A stretch of 64,000 bases of DNA, taken from assembly GCA_009746045.1 (NCBI GenBank), contig RPFO01000412.1, positions 346,992-410,991 on the forward strand, given 5' to 3'. Under the pieces are notes generated by a model, which was not told where the DNA came from, did no database searches, and was given only the letters and a program-made list of their open reading frames with translations. Both the position numbers and the translations under genes were made by a program. This DNA comes from Mesostigma viride (Eukaryota; Streptophyta; Mesostigmatophyceae; Mesostigmatales; Mesostigmataceae). Shown piece after piece: positions 40,479-50,120 of this stretch; positions within the stretch are counted from its first letter, which is position 1, and each line of letters opens with the position of its first letter.

Positions 40479-42226
40479 CTAGTTTTTTGACTCAGGTGGG
40501 TCTGGGGATGCTCCACTGCCCGATGGTGGAAGCTGCTCAGGTGGTGCTGGAGGCTCATCCTCGTCCCCCCCATCCTCCTCATCTGCCAGCAGCTGCATGA
40601 GAGCGTTCACCATCCTACGCTTATCCTGTCTGCTGAAGGGCCTAGCGCGGGACTGGAACCTCCCAGAGGGCTGGAAGTTGGGCTGGAACCCTGGCTGCAT
40701 CCGGTGATCGCCAGCAGGAACGCCAGGAGGAAGGTTGGGTGGCCTGGGAGATGGCAGGGCGCCAAAAGGTCCTCTCGTGGCAGGGGGAAACTGGTCCCGT
40801 CTAGGGCAGTCCCGTGCAAAGTGACCTGGCTGGTTGCAGATAAAACAGTTACCCTGGGTGGGATCCAAGCATTGAGTTCCCCCAGGAGGTCATCCAGCTG
40901 GTTCAGGGACTTCTTGATGGGTGGCACTGGCGTGGCCACAGGTTCCCACTTGACAGAAAAAGCAGGCACACGACAAAGGGTAAGCACATAAGACAACACC
41001 TTGTCCCATTGCCAATCCACGTAGTCGAACTGGGAGAAGTGCTTGTCCACATCCAGTCGCACGTGTGGAGCCATGCCATGCAGTAGTCTGTGAAGCGCCT
41101 CTGCGTCAGAGCATTGGGAATCTTGGCTCTAAGGTTGGTGAATTGCTCCACGAACTGTGGCAGCGTCAAACCAGCCTGCGTACAGTTAGCCAGTGCGTCC
41201 CGATCCATGCGAAGCTGATCCTGGGGTAACAGAAACCGGCGAAAGCCCAATAGGAGAGAGGGGAGGTCGGTACACGCACGTCCAGCCACAGAACGCAAAA
41301 ACTCATCAAAACGGTCGCTGGCACTGTCGCTCATCCGCTGCCTAACCATTCTCTTCTGGATGTCCATCGTGAGACGTTCCTCTGCCTTGGGCCCATAGTT
41401 GGCGAAGTGGATAGCGAAGACATCCTGAAACTTGGTGGAGAAATGGTCGAAGCTGCGATGGGTAAGGTTGGTCAGCGATAGCTTGTCTACCGACTCCACC
41501 TTAGGAAAAGGAACAGTACGAGGATACAAAGACGTGAGCTCCATCACTGGGGCGTGTGGTGCATTCTGATTCTCCGGCAATGTCGCAGCCACCGAGAGCC
41601 GTGGAGGCTCATGCCCCTGTGCATCTGTCCCTTCATCAACAAAAGGAGCGTCAACCGCATATACCCTCGTATACCCAGTGTTGGAGACGGTTGATCCACG
41701 AAAACAGACTCTCCATCGCCCGCCTGCCCTTGCGACTCAAGTTGCTGCACACGCGCAATAGTCCTACCCACACTCTTCTCCAGCGCTTCCGCCACACTTC
41801 TAGCTCTCGCAGCTTCCTCACGTTCATGTTGTAATCGAATTTTCTCCGCTGTCAGCTCGTCAGCCGCTAGCCGAGTGCCGTCTCGCCCCGGCACCGTGTT
41901 GTAGCCAAAACGAATAGCCGAACCGTATTCGGGTGCTGGCGAACGCGTGTCCCCACGTTGGAGAACCGTGGTACACCTCTACCAATGCCACGCAGGGAGG
42001 GCTCGCCTGGTTGCACACCGAGGGGCAAGATGGAGAACTTTGGGCCGACCGACAGCGAATATCTGCGGGAAGCAGACATTAAGGTGGTATCTCCAAATAG
42101 TTGACGTCTGGGAGTAGATGATGAAACCCTTTCATCACCGGTCGTCCGTTGAGCTGCTAAAGATGTGGTTGCATCTTCAACTCTCTTACTTGATAACGGT
42201 GGTTGTGTCTCCGGGTTACTCATCAC
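40479..42226 (-). pseudogene. gag: gypsy B Gag
   Basis: Five overlapping frames (41867-42226, 41544-41894, 40903-41592, 40607-41074, 40479-40868) give, in order, a Ser/Thr/Arg-rich N-terminus, a Glu/Arg/Ala-rich coiled-coil-like stretch (LQHEREEAARARSVAEALE), the capsid core, and a CCHC knuckle CFICNQPGHFARDC near 40810-40850, then an acidic tail. At least four frameshifts break the gene. The capsid core includes VDKLSLTNLTHRSFDHF and a LPQFVEQFTNLRAK segment. Confidence 0.75.
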
Positions 42227-42427
42227 TCCATGGGTCGCGCATGCCGGACTGGGGAACGTTAGAGACTTATGGGCTCAAGGCAGTTCTCAGAGCAAGACTG
42301 TCACATAAGGATGAGTCACACTCTTAAGAACTGTCCGAATACACAGCATAACGTACCCTCTCTGGGTCTGGCAAGAATTCCATTGTTAATCGTGAACTAA
42401 TACTGTCAAGACAACCAACACCTAGGT

Positions 42428-42445
42428 AGAAACCTCCGATACCAA
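42428..42445 (-). promoter_or_regulatory. gypsy B primer-binding site
   Basis: On the minus strand, directly inside the 5' LTR: TGGTATCGGAGGTTTC. The same site occurs in copia-3 (58466-58481) and nearly so in gypsy C. It would pair with the 3' end of a tRNA ending in CCTCCGATACCA, probably initiator tRNA-Met. Confidence 0.75.
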
Positions 42446-43148
42446 TGTAACGACTAAAAATGTTGTGTTTGCAACAGCCTCAGTATCAACATTAGCGTGA
42501 AAAGATCTTTATACCTGGGTTGGAGTCGCGACAGATAACTTCACGTCCAGAGAAGCAATGAAGATGGATCTTCAACAGTTAAGGGAATGAGTCCCCACCC
42601 TTGTTAGACACAACAGACAAGTTATATCCAAGTCGACTATCTGTTGAAGTTATAGTTGACTTTTGGCAAGGGTTGTTTGATTGATGAAACAAGGAAACCC
42701 TTGAATTACACCATAGCTTTAGCTCTCACGTACGCACACATGCACGGCCGCCCCAAACAGGATAAAAGTCATCGTGCACGCAGCATCCATCCAACCCTAA
42801 CCCGGAAGGACCAATCAAAAGTGAGGATCACTCAAGATAAGATCTTAGCCTCCGAATCCTCCACACAACACAAAGCCAGTACATACGAAATCTCAAGGAC
42901 CTGGAACCAAATCCACCAGGTACAACGGTACTGCAGAGAATCTTTGACTGACTAAACAACACCATGCAAAGTACCCTACGTGGATCAGGCCACGACCAAT
43001 GAGGGTAGAACAATAGATTCGACAGATCTCAACAGGCCCAATATCTATCAGACGTCGAAGCCTCCTAACTTCTCAAATAATTGTCCTAAAGAACTCATAA
43101 TAAGATTCAACAGTAGGAAAACTTTGGATGTAACATTTGGTTGTTACA
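42446..43148 (-). repeat. gypsy B 5' LTR (703 bp)
   Basis: Partner of 33729-34431, followed by the target duplication CCCAA at 43149-43153. Confidence 0.95.
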
Positions 43149-43259
43149 CCCAAGTGAGTCCCCATTGCCCACATATGTGAAAGTGAACTGGCCAGGTGCG
43201 GCCGAACATCAATGAATACATCTAAGCCTTATCACTTTCACAAGGGAAAGAATGGCTGG

Positions 43260-43741
43260 AGTTGGTTGGAGACCCATCTAGGGTCCACATGGGTCCTCAG
43301 AGATAGAGGATCTTGTACAGATTACTACAATATACTTTATTGTAGTATTGGGCCAATGGCTGTACTTCACTAGTACTCGCCAATGGGATAACGCCACGTA
43401 GAATATGTGGGCGTCTCCCAGGCCTCCACGTCACCGGCTGGTCAAGGGCCGGTGTAGTACTGTCAATAGGACTGAGCCGACTATCGGCCTATTATGTATG
43501 CGCATCTGCCTTGGTACCTCCTAGAGGATTCTAGAAGTATCTAACACGCGGCATGCACTGAACTACACGGAATGCATGTCCACGTAGGATATTCAGCAAG
43601 ACTGATGAAGGTGCCAAGCGCAATAGAATATATGCGCAACGAAGACGAATTATGCAGCAACGACAATAACGTATGAGAACAATAAACACAACGTTCATTT
43701 CATGCTTTCTGATTTACATCGCATTCCATTTATTTGCAACT
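43260..43741 (+). repeat. copia-1 3' LTR (482 bp)
   Basis: Uninterrupted LTR, AGTTGGTTGGAG to TTTGCAACT, followed by GTTCT. It provides the empty site for the palindromic element at GAACTACACGG (about 43559-43569). Confidence 0.95.
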
Positions 43742-44024
43742 GTTCTCGCTTCGTAGGGTCAGCGTCCGGCACTCCTGCACGTGGTCCCTCATTCTCTGTT
43801 ATAAGCTCGGATTTTATCTGATTACTGCCGTGAACAACGACCTTCCCCTCGCTGCCCGCGAGACCTCGCGCGCTACGTTTGAGCTGTCGCCTCTCCTTCC
43901 CAGTCAGCGGCCGACTCCGGCAATAGAGCATAGCAGACTCCAGAAATTCTCGCTGGACGTCCGGATACAGGATCATCCATTGGGCGATCTGGAGCATCTC
44001 GGCATCCGACAGTTCCATGGGCAT
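43742..44024 (-). pseudogene. Small virus gene split by copia-1 (main part)
   Basis: The frame starts at 44024 with MPMELSDAEMLQIAQWMILY and runs to the copia-1 target site GTTCT (43742-43746). The last ten codons lie beyond the element at 26947-26974, ending in TGA, so the uninterrupted gene encoded roughly 100 residues. The N-terminus is helical with a mixed hydrophobic/acidic pattern; the middle is basic (GKERRQLKRSARG). No known motif. It sits between the zinc-finger and penton genes. With the element in place the frame reads into the LTR. Confidence 0.6.
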
Positions 44025-44043
44025 TGAAATCGTTTATATTTGC

Positions 44044-44607
44044 TTAGAAATTTATCCGCGAGCTCGGACCAGCCCCTTTATCGCCCACAGGAACGCCTTC
44101 CGTCACGTGATGTTTGTCTCGCAAGTGGATATTCAGCCTTCGATCATTGACAAATGTGTTCTTGCAACCCGGGACCGTGCAGCTAACCCTGTCAGTCACG
44201 CTGGCGACTCGCACTCTCGGACGAGCTGGTGTCCTCGCCACGGGCTCCCTAGCAGCCAGCGGAGGAGCAGACCCTACGATCTCTACGCGGAGAGGTTCGT
44301 CCGACCCGGCGCCGAGGGCAGCCGCTGGTTCTGGGGACGGTACAGAGAGCGGTTTTGCGTCGTAGGCAGATAGAGGGGGATACACGACAGGGCGAGAGTT
44401 TGCTGCGAGAGCGGCGAACAACATCGCGTCCTTAAATCCTCGGACCTCGGCAACCTTCCCCTTCTTCGCGGGCCGGGTCACGTGAGGCGAATGGATAACG
44501 ATCGAGTTTGTCATCGCAGTCGTCGCGGTCTTTTTAGGAGGCGCGCGGGCTTTGCGAGGGACTTTGGACGGTTTCTTGGCAGGGCGTCTAGCGATCTTCC
44601 GAGGCAT
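44044..44607 (-). CDS. Basic protein with one C2H2 zinc finger (187 aa)
   Basis: Starts MPRKIARRPAKKPSK with a strongly basic, Pro-rich N-terminal 30 residues, then a low-complexity Ala/Pro middle. Near the C-terminus is a C2H2 finger with pattern C-x4-C-x12-H-x4-H (SCTVPGCKNTF...HLRDKHH). The basic head could bind DNA in the virion or act as a nuclear import signal; the finger suggests DNA or RNA binding. First visible gene of the virus cluster; ATG lies 16 bp downstream of the copia-2 insertion point, so its promoter is probably displaced. Confidence 0.6.
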   Translation of the reverse strand: MPRKIARRPAKKPSKVPRKARAPPKKTATTAMTNSIVIHSPHVTRPAKKGKVAEVRGFKDAMLFAALAANSRPVVYPPLSAYDAKPLSVPSPEPAAALGAGSDEPLRVEIVGSAPPLAAREPVARTPARPRVRVASVTDRVSCTVPGCKNTFVNDRRLNIHLRDKHHVTEGVPVGDKGAGPSSRINF

Positions 44608-44623
44608 CGCGTGTGTTATAATA

Positions 44624-45251
44624 AGTTAGCATTTTGGGCAACCAATATGCTAAGTGGATGCAGTTTGGAAAGACCTTTCCAACGCCGTGCTGACCGCCTG
44701 AAACAGACAAGGGACAAGAAAGATATGAGGTCCCGAAGTCCTAGCCGTCCGTGGCCGACTGAGGTACAGTCCTCTGGTGTAGTGGACAGGACACGTGGCA
44801 GGCCGTGCCTGCGCAGGCTTAGCCTGACTATCACGTGACTGTGGTCCACGTAGACCAGAAGAGCAGCAGCCTGTGACTGGTGGACTACAGGAACTGGCAC
44901 AGGTCTGCAAGGATACTAGGCCTTGCAGGCTTGTGACAGGTCCTGTACTTCCTAGGTTGCAGAGTCTAGGCAAATCCAGTTCGTCCTGGCTCTGCACTGA
45001 TGCCAGTGGACGTTGAGGATTTGCTTGCCTGCCTGCACGTGCCTCGTCACACCGATGGGAACGAGGAACAACGCAAAGGATATAGCTTGGTCATGGGGGA
45101 TGACCAGCTATCTTGGCAAGCACGAACCGAGGCTCACACATTGGTCGTGGCTTGGTGCACGGGTTAAAAGGTTGCTGCCTTTGCAACTTTGGCTCATCCC
45201 GTTGTGTGGCGCGAGAGACCAGGAACTCACAGTTCTGGCTGTTCGCTAACT
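44624..45251 (+). repeat. copia-2 5' LTR (628 bp)
   Basis: Begins AGTTAGCATTTTGGG and ends TTCGCTAACT, giving inverted AGTTAGC/GCTAACT ends. The first 344 bp match 63657-64000 with no difference I could see. The following bases CGTACTATTGCATTTC contain no TGG primer site. Confidence 0.88.
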
Positions 45252-45285
45252 CGTACTATTGCATTTCTGTTGTGCAAGGTTTTTC

Positions 45286-46433
45286 ATGTCGGCCGAGGCT
45301 CGGGTCGAGACACCTGAGTCATCCCCCGGGCACGAAGCAGCTCCCGAGGCGCCAGCGCGCGAGAACGCGTTTTTCCCCTATTCCCACCCATCCAACGCTT
45401 CTACGTTTGTGCAGGCCGCCTACGTTGCGAGGGGTCTTGCGGAAGGAGGTTGGGTTGCTGTGTTTGGAAACGCAGCAGGGCCGTCGGCAAACGACCCAGT
45501 GGTGATGAGGATAAGGGCGACGACGTCGCCAGGGGAGACGGGTCGGGTCTGCACGGAGCGGCTTGTCGCTATTCGCGACGAAATAGCTTCGTTGATCTAC
45601 AGTTTGGAGGTCGCGTACCAGGGCGGGCACGTCACCATTCAGGCGCTGGACTTAGCGCGTGAAACGCTGAGCCAGCTGGTGGCCATTTGTTTAGGTGGTA
45701 CCAGATTGTACAACCACTGGGTGGCGACAAGCTCGCTGGGGAGGGGACCGACGCGTCACATATTATACGGGACGCGCAGACGCGTGAAGCCGACAGTCCG
45801 TGGGATTCGGCTGAAGTGGTAGCTCAGACGTGTGAGCACCTGGTCAATATCTTGACCCAAGAGGCGCGTGGTCACGCCGATCACTGGGTGATCACGACAC
45901 GACCAGCCGGCATTTGGTCGACCTTGGATACACCGAGGTTGCAAAGCAGGCCGGGGGCGTGTGGGCCAACGGTGACAGTCATCACCGGTCGGGACGTCAC
46001 CGACGAGGATTTTCACAGCGAGTTCGTGGATCGCCCCACGGGCATCATAGCTCGTTCGTCACAGCAGATTGACGAAGGGGACGGCACAAACGAGGGCTAC
46101 TCAGCTCGGCGTAGGGCGGAGTTGCATATCCCGTTTGAGCCAGAACACGACTTCGCTGAGATTGGTCGGGGGTCACGGAACGACAGGCGGGGTGGTGGCA
46201 GTCGGTGGGTCAGGAACCTGCAGTGGTATCGCCGTGGTAGTGCGCCTAGGCTGCCGGTGGAGCAGACACCAGCCGGGAGGCCGGTGAGCCGGGTATTAGG
46301 TCCTTACAACGCGGAGGAGGTCCGTTCAGTTCCGCGCGTAGGGACACCGGTGGCGCGCACAGCGCAGGAGCGTGAGGAGGAGGCCATAGCTGAGGAGCGT
46401 CCAGCGGCTTCTTCCGGCAGCACCAGCGCTTGA
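45286..46433 (+). pseudogene. copia-2 extra ORF upstream of gag
   Basis: Two overlapping plus-strand frames (45286-45822 and 45687-46433) read as one gene with a single shift near 45690, about 380 residues in total. ATG 45286 (MSAEARVETPESS) lies 34 nt after the LTR. The N-terminal part contains a helical region (ERLVAIRDEIASLIYSLEVAYQGG); the C-terminal part is Arg/Gly-rich and ends in an acidic stretch REEEAIAEERPAAS. No CCHC knuckle or enzyme motif. Gag follows 52 nt downstream. A gene in front of gag is unusual for copia elements; I do not recognise the family. Confidence 0.5.
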
Positions 46434-46485
46434 GCCTATTTTCCTTGTCTATCGCCTGTTTTGTATTGCCATCCCACTGTATATA

Positions 46486-47841
46486 ATGCCTCGTGGCAAA
46501 CCGGGAGACGGCGACAAGGGCGAGATGGAGGCACCGGCTGGAGCAAGCCAGGAGCCTCGGCAAGACAAGGAGCAGCTGGTGGGGGAGGCGATCCCAGCCA
46601 GCGAGGGCGATGGGGGAAAGAGACCAGGCAGCAAGAGACGGCACGAAGACTCGGTGGAGGAGGCGCGCAAGGCGCGGGCGCTAGGAGCATCTGATGCAAT
46701 AACGGTGGCGAATGGGCAACCTGCCGTGGAGAAGCGTAAGAGGGACACCTCCGCTGACGGCAATGGTAAGAGGCCTCACGTGGATGTGCTCTCCCCTGTG
46801 CTTGCTGGCCCAAGTGGCGTTGTTACTGTGACACCCACTGTGGTGGAGCCGGTGAAAGCGCTGCCAGGGTCGAGACCTCACATGAGTGCAGTCACGCTTA
46901 TGAATGGACAAAAGCCTCTTAACCCACCACTAGCACAGGAAGCTCTAGACAAGTGGCTAGAGGACATGGAGCTGGTTGTGCTCTCCGTGGACCCCACTGT
47001 CAACCTAGTGCAAGTGTTTCACTCGTCCACATGCAACAGGGACTCGTCAGAGCGTGTCAGGGAAAAGGCTAGGACTGGTGTCAAGGACAAGCTCACCTGG
47101 GCACAGTTCCTGGATGGGTTGAGGGAGGAGTTCTCTGACAAGGTTCTCAACCTCACCAACTACTATAAACATCAGTATGACACCTTTGAGATAGTGGGCC
47201 CTGTGGCAGAGGAATGGGCTAGGCTCAACCGTATCAGAGACAAGGGGGCCAAGTATGGCTTCCTGGTCACAGATAGGGCCTTGGCAGACTATTTCCTGGA
47301 CCGTATGGGTTTGAGTGTGGATGGGAGGAACAGTGCCCGCATGTTTCTTAACCAGACTGATGGCTCCTTGCGTGCTCTGGAGCTTGTAATCCTCAGCATA
47401 AGGAAGCCAGATCCTGCCTGCAAAGCTATCCAGTCCCATGGCAGCAATGCCACCTCCGCTGTGCAGGGCCAAGGTGATGTCCCCGGGTACCCAGCCCGTG
47501 ATGGGGCAAGGCCCAACAAGCGTAAGCGCTTCAGGCGCCAGAGGCAGGGGGCTCAGGGTGGCAAGGGTGCAGGTTCCCAAGGAGGGGTTGGGGGCCAGCA
47601 AGCTGGTGGTCAGCAGGGTAAGGGTGGCCAAGGGCAAGGCAAGGGCCAAGCTCAAGGCAACCAGGGCAAGCAGGGTGGACAGTCTCAGGGAGGCCAGGGA
47701 AAGCCTGGCAAGGGTGGGGCTGGGTCTGGGAAGAAGGGTGGAGCATGCTTTGTGTGTGGCAAGGAAGGTCACTGGCGTCGTGAGTGTCCTGACAGGAAGG
47801 CCAAGCCTGCTGGGGCAGGGGGCCAGTCGGGGCAGCAGTGA
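46486..47841 (+). CDS. gag: copia-2 Gag
   Basis: Intact 451-residue frame from MPRGKPGDGDKGEM. A charged N-terminus is followed by a capsid-like helical core (about 145-320, with LTNYYKHQYDTFEI and ADYFLDRMGLSVDG). A Gly/Gln/Lys-rich low-complexity stretch of about 85 residues follows, then one CCHC knuckle CFVCGKEGHWRREC and a short tail. The stop codon is TGA in the context CAG TGA CTA G, and pol continues in the same frame. Confidence 0.88.
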   Translation: MPRGKPGDGDKGEMEAPAGASQEPRQDKEQLVGEAIPASEGDGGKRPGSKRRHEDSVEEARKARALGASDAITVANGQPAVEKRKRDTSADGNGKRPHVDVLSPVLAGPSGVVTVTPTVVEPVKALPGSRPHMSAVTLMNGQKPLNPPLAQEALDKWLEDMELVVLSVDPTVNLVQVFHSSTCNRDSSERVREKARTGVKDKLTWAQFLDGLREEFSDKVLNLTNYYKHQYDTFEIVGPVAEEWARLNRIRDKGAKYGFLVTDRALADYFLDRMGLSVDGRNSARMFLNQTDGSLRALELVILSIRKPDPACKAIQSHGSNATSAVQGQGDVPGYPARDGARPNKRKRFRRQRQGAQGGKGAGSQGGVGGQQAGGQQGKGGQGQGKGQAQGNQGKQGGQSQGGQGKPGKGGAGSGKKGGACFVCGKEGHWRRECPDRKAKPAGAGGQSGQQ

Positions 47842-47847
47842 CTAGCT
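47836..47847 (+). promoter_or_regulatory. Putative stop-codon readthrough site gag/pol (copia-2)
   Basis: CAG TGA CTA GCT: TGA followed by CTA is a well-known leaky stop context. The same frame is open from 47842 through the integrase region, and no ATG precedes the conserved pol region. A gag-pol fusion by readthrough explains this. Confidence 0.65.
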
Positions 47848-49441
47848 ACATCATCCCCTGTAAATAGTCAATCACCCCTTGGGGAAGGTGTGTTGGATGT
47901 ACATAAGGATGGGGGTGTGCCCCTTGTGCAGCACCAAGGGTGTAAAGATGTTGTTCTTCCACTGGATTGCAATAACAATGCTGCAGCTGAATTCCCTATA
48001 CCTCATGCAGGTGGTGGGTCTCCAGCAGGTGCTGGCCTGGAGGGCCAAAGGACCTTGTTGGAAGGGCCTGGAGCGGTCCAGGGAGCAGGACCTGGCTTGG
48101 GGAGTCAGGATGGCCTGCAGGAAGGCCCTGGAACCTCAGGAGTGGATCATGTGTCCCCACACACGGTTCAGACGTCTCGCCAGGTCAGTACTGACAGAGT
48201 GCTGAGCTATGCTGAGGCTGGCCATAGACTGCATCATATGTTTGGGCATTCTGGGCAGGCAGCAATGTTTGCTTGGAAGCTAGGTAGGGAGCCTTTGTGG
48301 GAGGCATGCCAGGCTGCTGCTGAGAACTGTGGATGCCAGGAGAATGCTGTTCACCCACCTCAGTCCCATGCTAGGGAGCCTGCTAGGGAGCGTGGCGACA
48401 TCCAGATGGATATCCAGCATATCAGGGGCTTGTATATATTGGTGGCAGTGGACAGGTTCAGCAGATATAGACTGATAGACGTTCTGCCTGGTATGCAGGA
48501 GCACCACTTATTGTTGGGTATGAAAGCCCTGATCCCAGGCTTTGGGGTGTGCAAGAGTGTGCAGGCAGACTTGCAGTTTGACTGTTTGCTCAAGCATCAG
48601 GACCAGCTGCCTTGTAAGCTGGTAGTAGTCCCCAGGGAGAGTCATGGGCAGCAAGGGGCTGTAGAGAGATCCATACGTGAAGTGAAGACAGTGGTGCTAG
48701 CAGCAGAGTCAGTGCCACTTGTGGCATCTGCCTTAGAGAGGGCAGCCTGGTGTAAGGGGATAGAAGAGCAGCTGAACCACAGGGTTAACTATTACTTTGA
48801 TGGTGTGGCTGTCTCTCCCCTGGCCCTGCAGTATAGCTTGTTACCTGAGAACGTGGTGCAGGCCAGTCTTAGGAAGGCAGATAGGTTATTTGCCCAGCTG
48901 AGACGTAAGGACAAGAACTGGAATGTGCTGAGGCCTCAGGTGGGGCTGAAGGTCAGGATGTGGAAGGAACCATCTATTCCAGGCAAGCGGGGGAAGTGGC
49001 AGGATGGGGTTGTCACTCGTGTGGAAGAAGCTAACAGATCTTGCCTGGTGGCTTTGGAAAAGGATCCAAGGCACGTGTACAGGTTGTCCTGGGCTCATGT
49101 CAAGGAAAGAAGGCCACATGCAATCTGGCCTGCAGACGGGCCAGGCCCTCCCAGCTGGGTTGAGGAGCCAGGCCAGAGCCAGGCAGCAGCAGCTAACAAT
49201 CCTCTGGTAGTGGATGATGGTCTGTCCCTGCTGGAAGATGACGAGCAGGAGGAGGCTGCTGAAGCAACTGTCACAAGGCCAGAGGGGACGGGGCAGCCAC
49301 CTAAGGCCCGGGGGCCTCTCATGGCGGACGTCATCCGAGCACTCATGCGCAGCAAACATGATCCCAAGGTATCCAAGCTCACGGGGTGGGGGTCGTGCTG
49401 GGCAGCTACAATGGAGGTAGATACCAACTCACAGGTGTCTG
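47842..49441 (+). pseudogene. pol: copia-2 Pol part 1: integrase and start of protease
   Basis: Open frame downstream of the leaky gag stop. HHCC region HRLHHMFGHSG...CGC near 48225-48345. Integrase core: MDIQHI (about 48408), QADLQFD (48565) and GAVERSIREVK (48660), giving the D, D, E triad. The C-terminal integrase part has GKWQDGVVTRV and YRLSWAHVKE, reminiscent of the GPY/F-type module. A retropepsin start, MEVDTNSQVSV, lies at 49415-49441, where gypsy C cuts the gene after one copy of GTCTG. Asn replaces the Gly of DTG. Pol resumes at 55675. Confidence 0.85.
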
Positions 49442-50120
49442 TGTAACGTGCCAGCCCAGACACCTAGCCTGAGCTACGTCGCGAAAGATCAACTGTGCCG
49501 GTAATAGGAAGAATCAAGGTGGCCTAATGCAGATTGCGCTTCACGACTGGGGTCGTGAGATATCTGGCACCGCGACTTGGTGTCAAGCTATTTAATACAC
49601 ACTTATAATGGCTAGCAATACCAATTACAAATGGATAAGTGCCCCAGGTTCAATGTGTAGGCTTCATCGCACTTTACATTCATCGAACCAAGAGGACGAG
49701 ACTCTCGTCCTCGGACCAATTTCACCTAGGTCTGCCACCAAGCTGGGAAGAGGCGCCGACATGGCGCCGACCTTCCAGAGAACTCCGAAACATGCAGTCC
49801 ACACAAGATCCTCGGGTCGACATCGACCCTCGCCAGGCTACAGAATCCACGCATGAGTACAATATCTCAACCAGCTATAAAGTACCCAGCGCGGCGCGAC
49901 TGCACCGGCCCCTAGAAGATCGCATACATCAACCTAGGCCCAACATAACTGGTCCGAATCACACAAACTATCATAAAGTTCCATACAAAAGTCCTGACCA
50001 AGGGACAATTCCCAAATTAAGTCCCGAAATGAGTCCCAAAGTCCTACGGACTATGACAACAAGCCAAAATAATTAATTTATTCCATTGTTGCGCCCGTTC
50101 CAAGGGTCGGGCACGCAACA
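49442..50120 (-). repeat. gypsy C 3' LTR (679 bp)
   Basis: Contains the block TAAAGTACCCAGCGCGGCGC (about 49877-49896), also found with small changes in both gypsy A-family LTRs (5798 and 12117). Confidence 0.92.

Larger units (their letters stand above)
33729..43148 (-). mobile_element. gypsy B: chromodomain Ty3/gypsy element
   Basis: A 9420-bp element in copia-1 with 703-bp LTRs (33729-34431 and 42446-43148, ends TGTAAC...GTTACA) and target duplication CCCAA (33724-33728 and 43149-43153). Minus orientation is shown by the primer site TGGTATCGGAGGTTTC next to 42445 and by the purine tract complement CTCCCCCTC at 34436. Order: LTR, gag, protease, RT, RNase H, integrase, chromodomain, two extra ORFs, LTR. 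The LTRs differ at about one position by eye, yet gag and pol contain several frameshifts. Confidence 0.9.
26975..43741 (+). mobile_element. copia-1: LTR retrotransposon with AGTT...AACT ends
   Basis: LTRs at 26975-28343 (with insertion) and 43260-43741 are flanked by GTTCT on both sides (26970-26974 and 43742-43746). Gag and pol are each one intact frame, and the LTRs show no difference I could find apart from the inserted palindrome, so the element is young. Order: LTR, gag, integrase, protease-like, RT, RNase H, LTR. A chromovirus (33729-43148) sits between pol and the 3' LTR. LTR ends are AGTTG...CAACT rather than TG...CA. Confidence 0.9.
21429..44623 (-). mobile_element. Endogenous Polinton-like virus fragment, interrupted
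   Basis: Nine closely packed genes, all on the minus strand, occupy 21581-26974 and 43742-44607. Copia-1 lies between the two parts and duplicated GTTCT. Gene content (penton-like, major capsid-like, small basic core-like, Ig/LamG fibre, zinc finger) matches the morphogenesis half of Polinton-like viruses. Packaging ATPase, protease, DNA polymerase or primase-helicase and integrase are not present. The upstream side is cut by copia-2 at 44624, so more virus genes may follow after that element, outside the window. One gene is split by a transposon and one is frameshifted; others are intact. Confidence 0.75.

Noticed and set aside
49608-50076. 82- and 145-residue frames repeated at 55162-55630
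   Set aside because: Both lie inside the gypsy C LTRs and are in antisense to the element; no motif.
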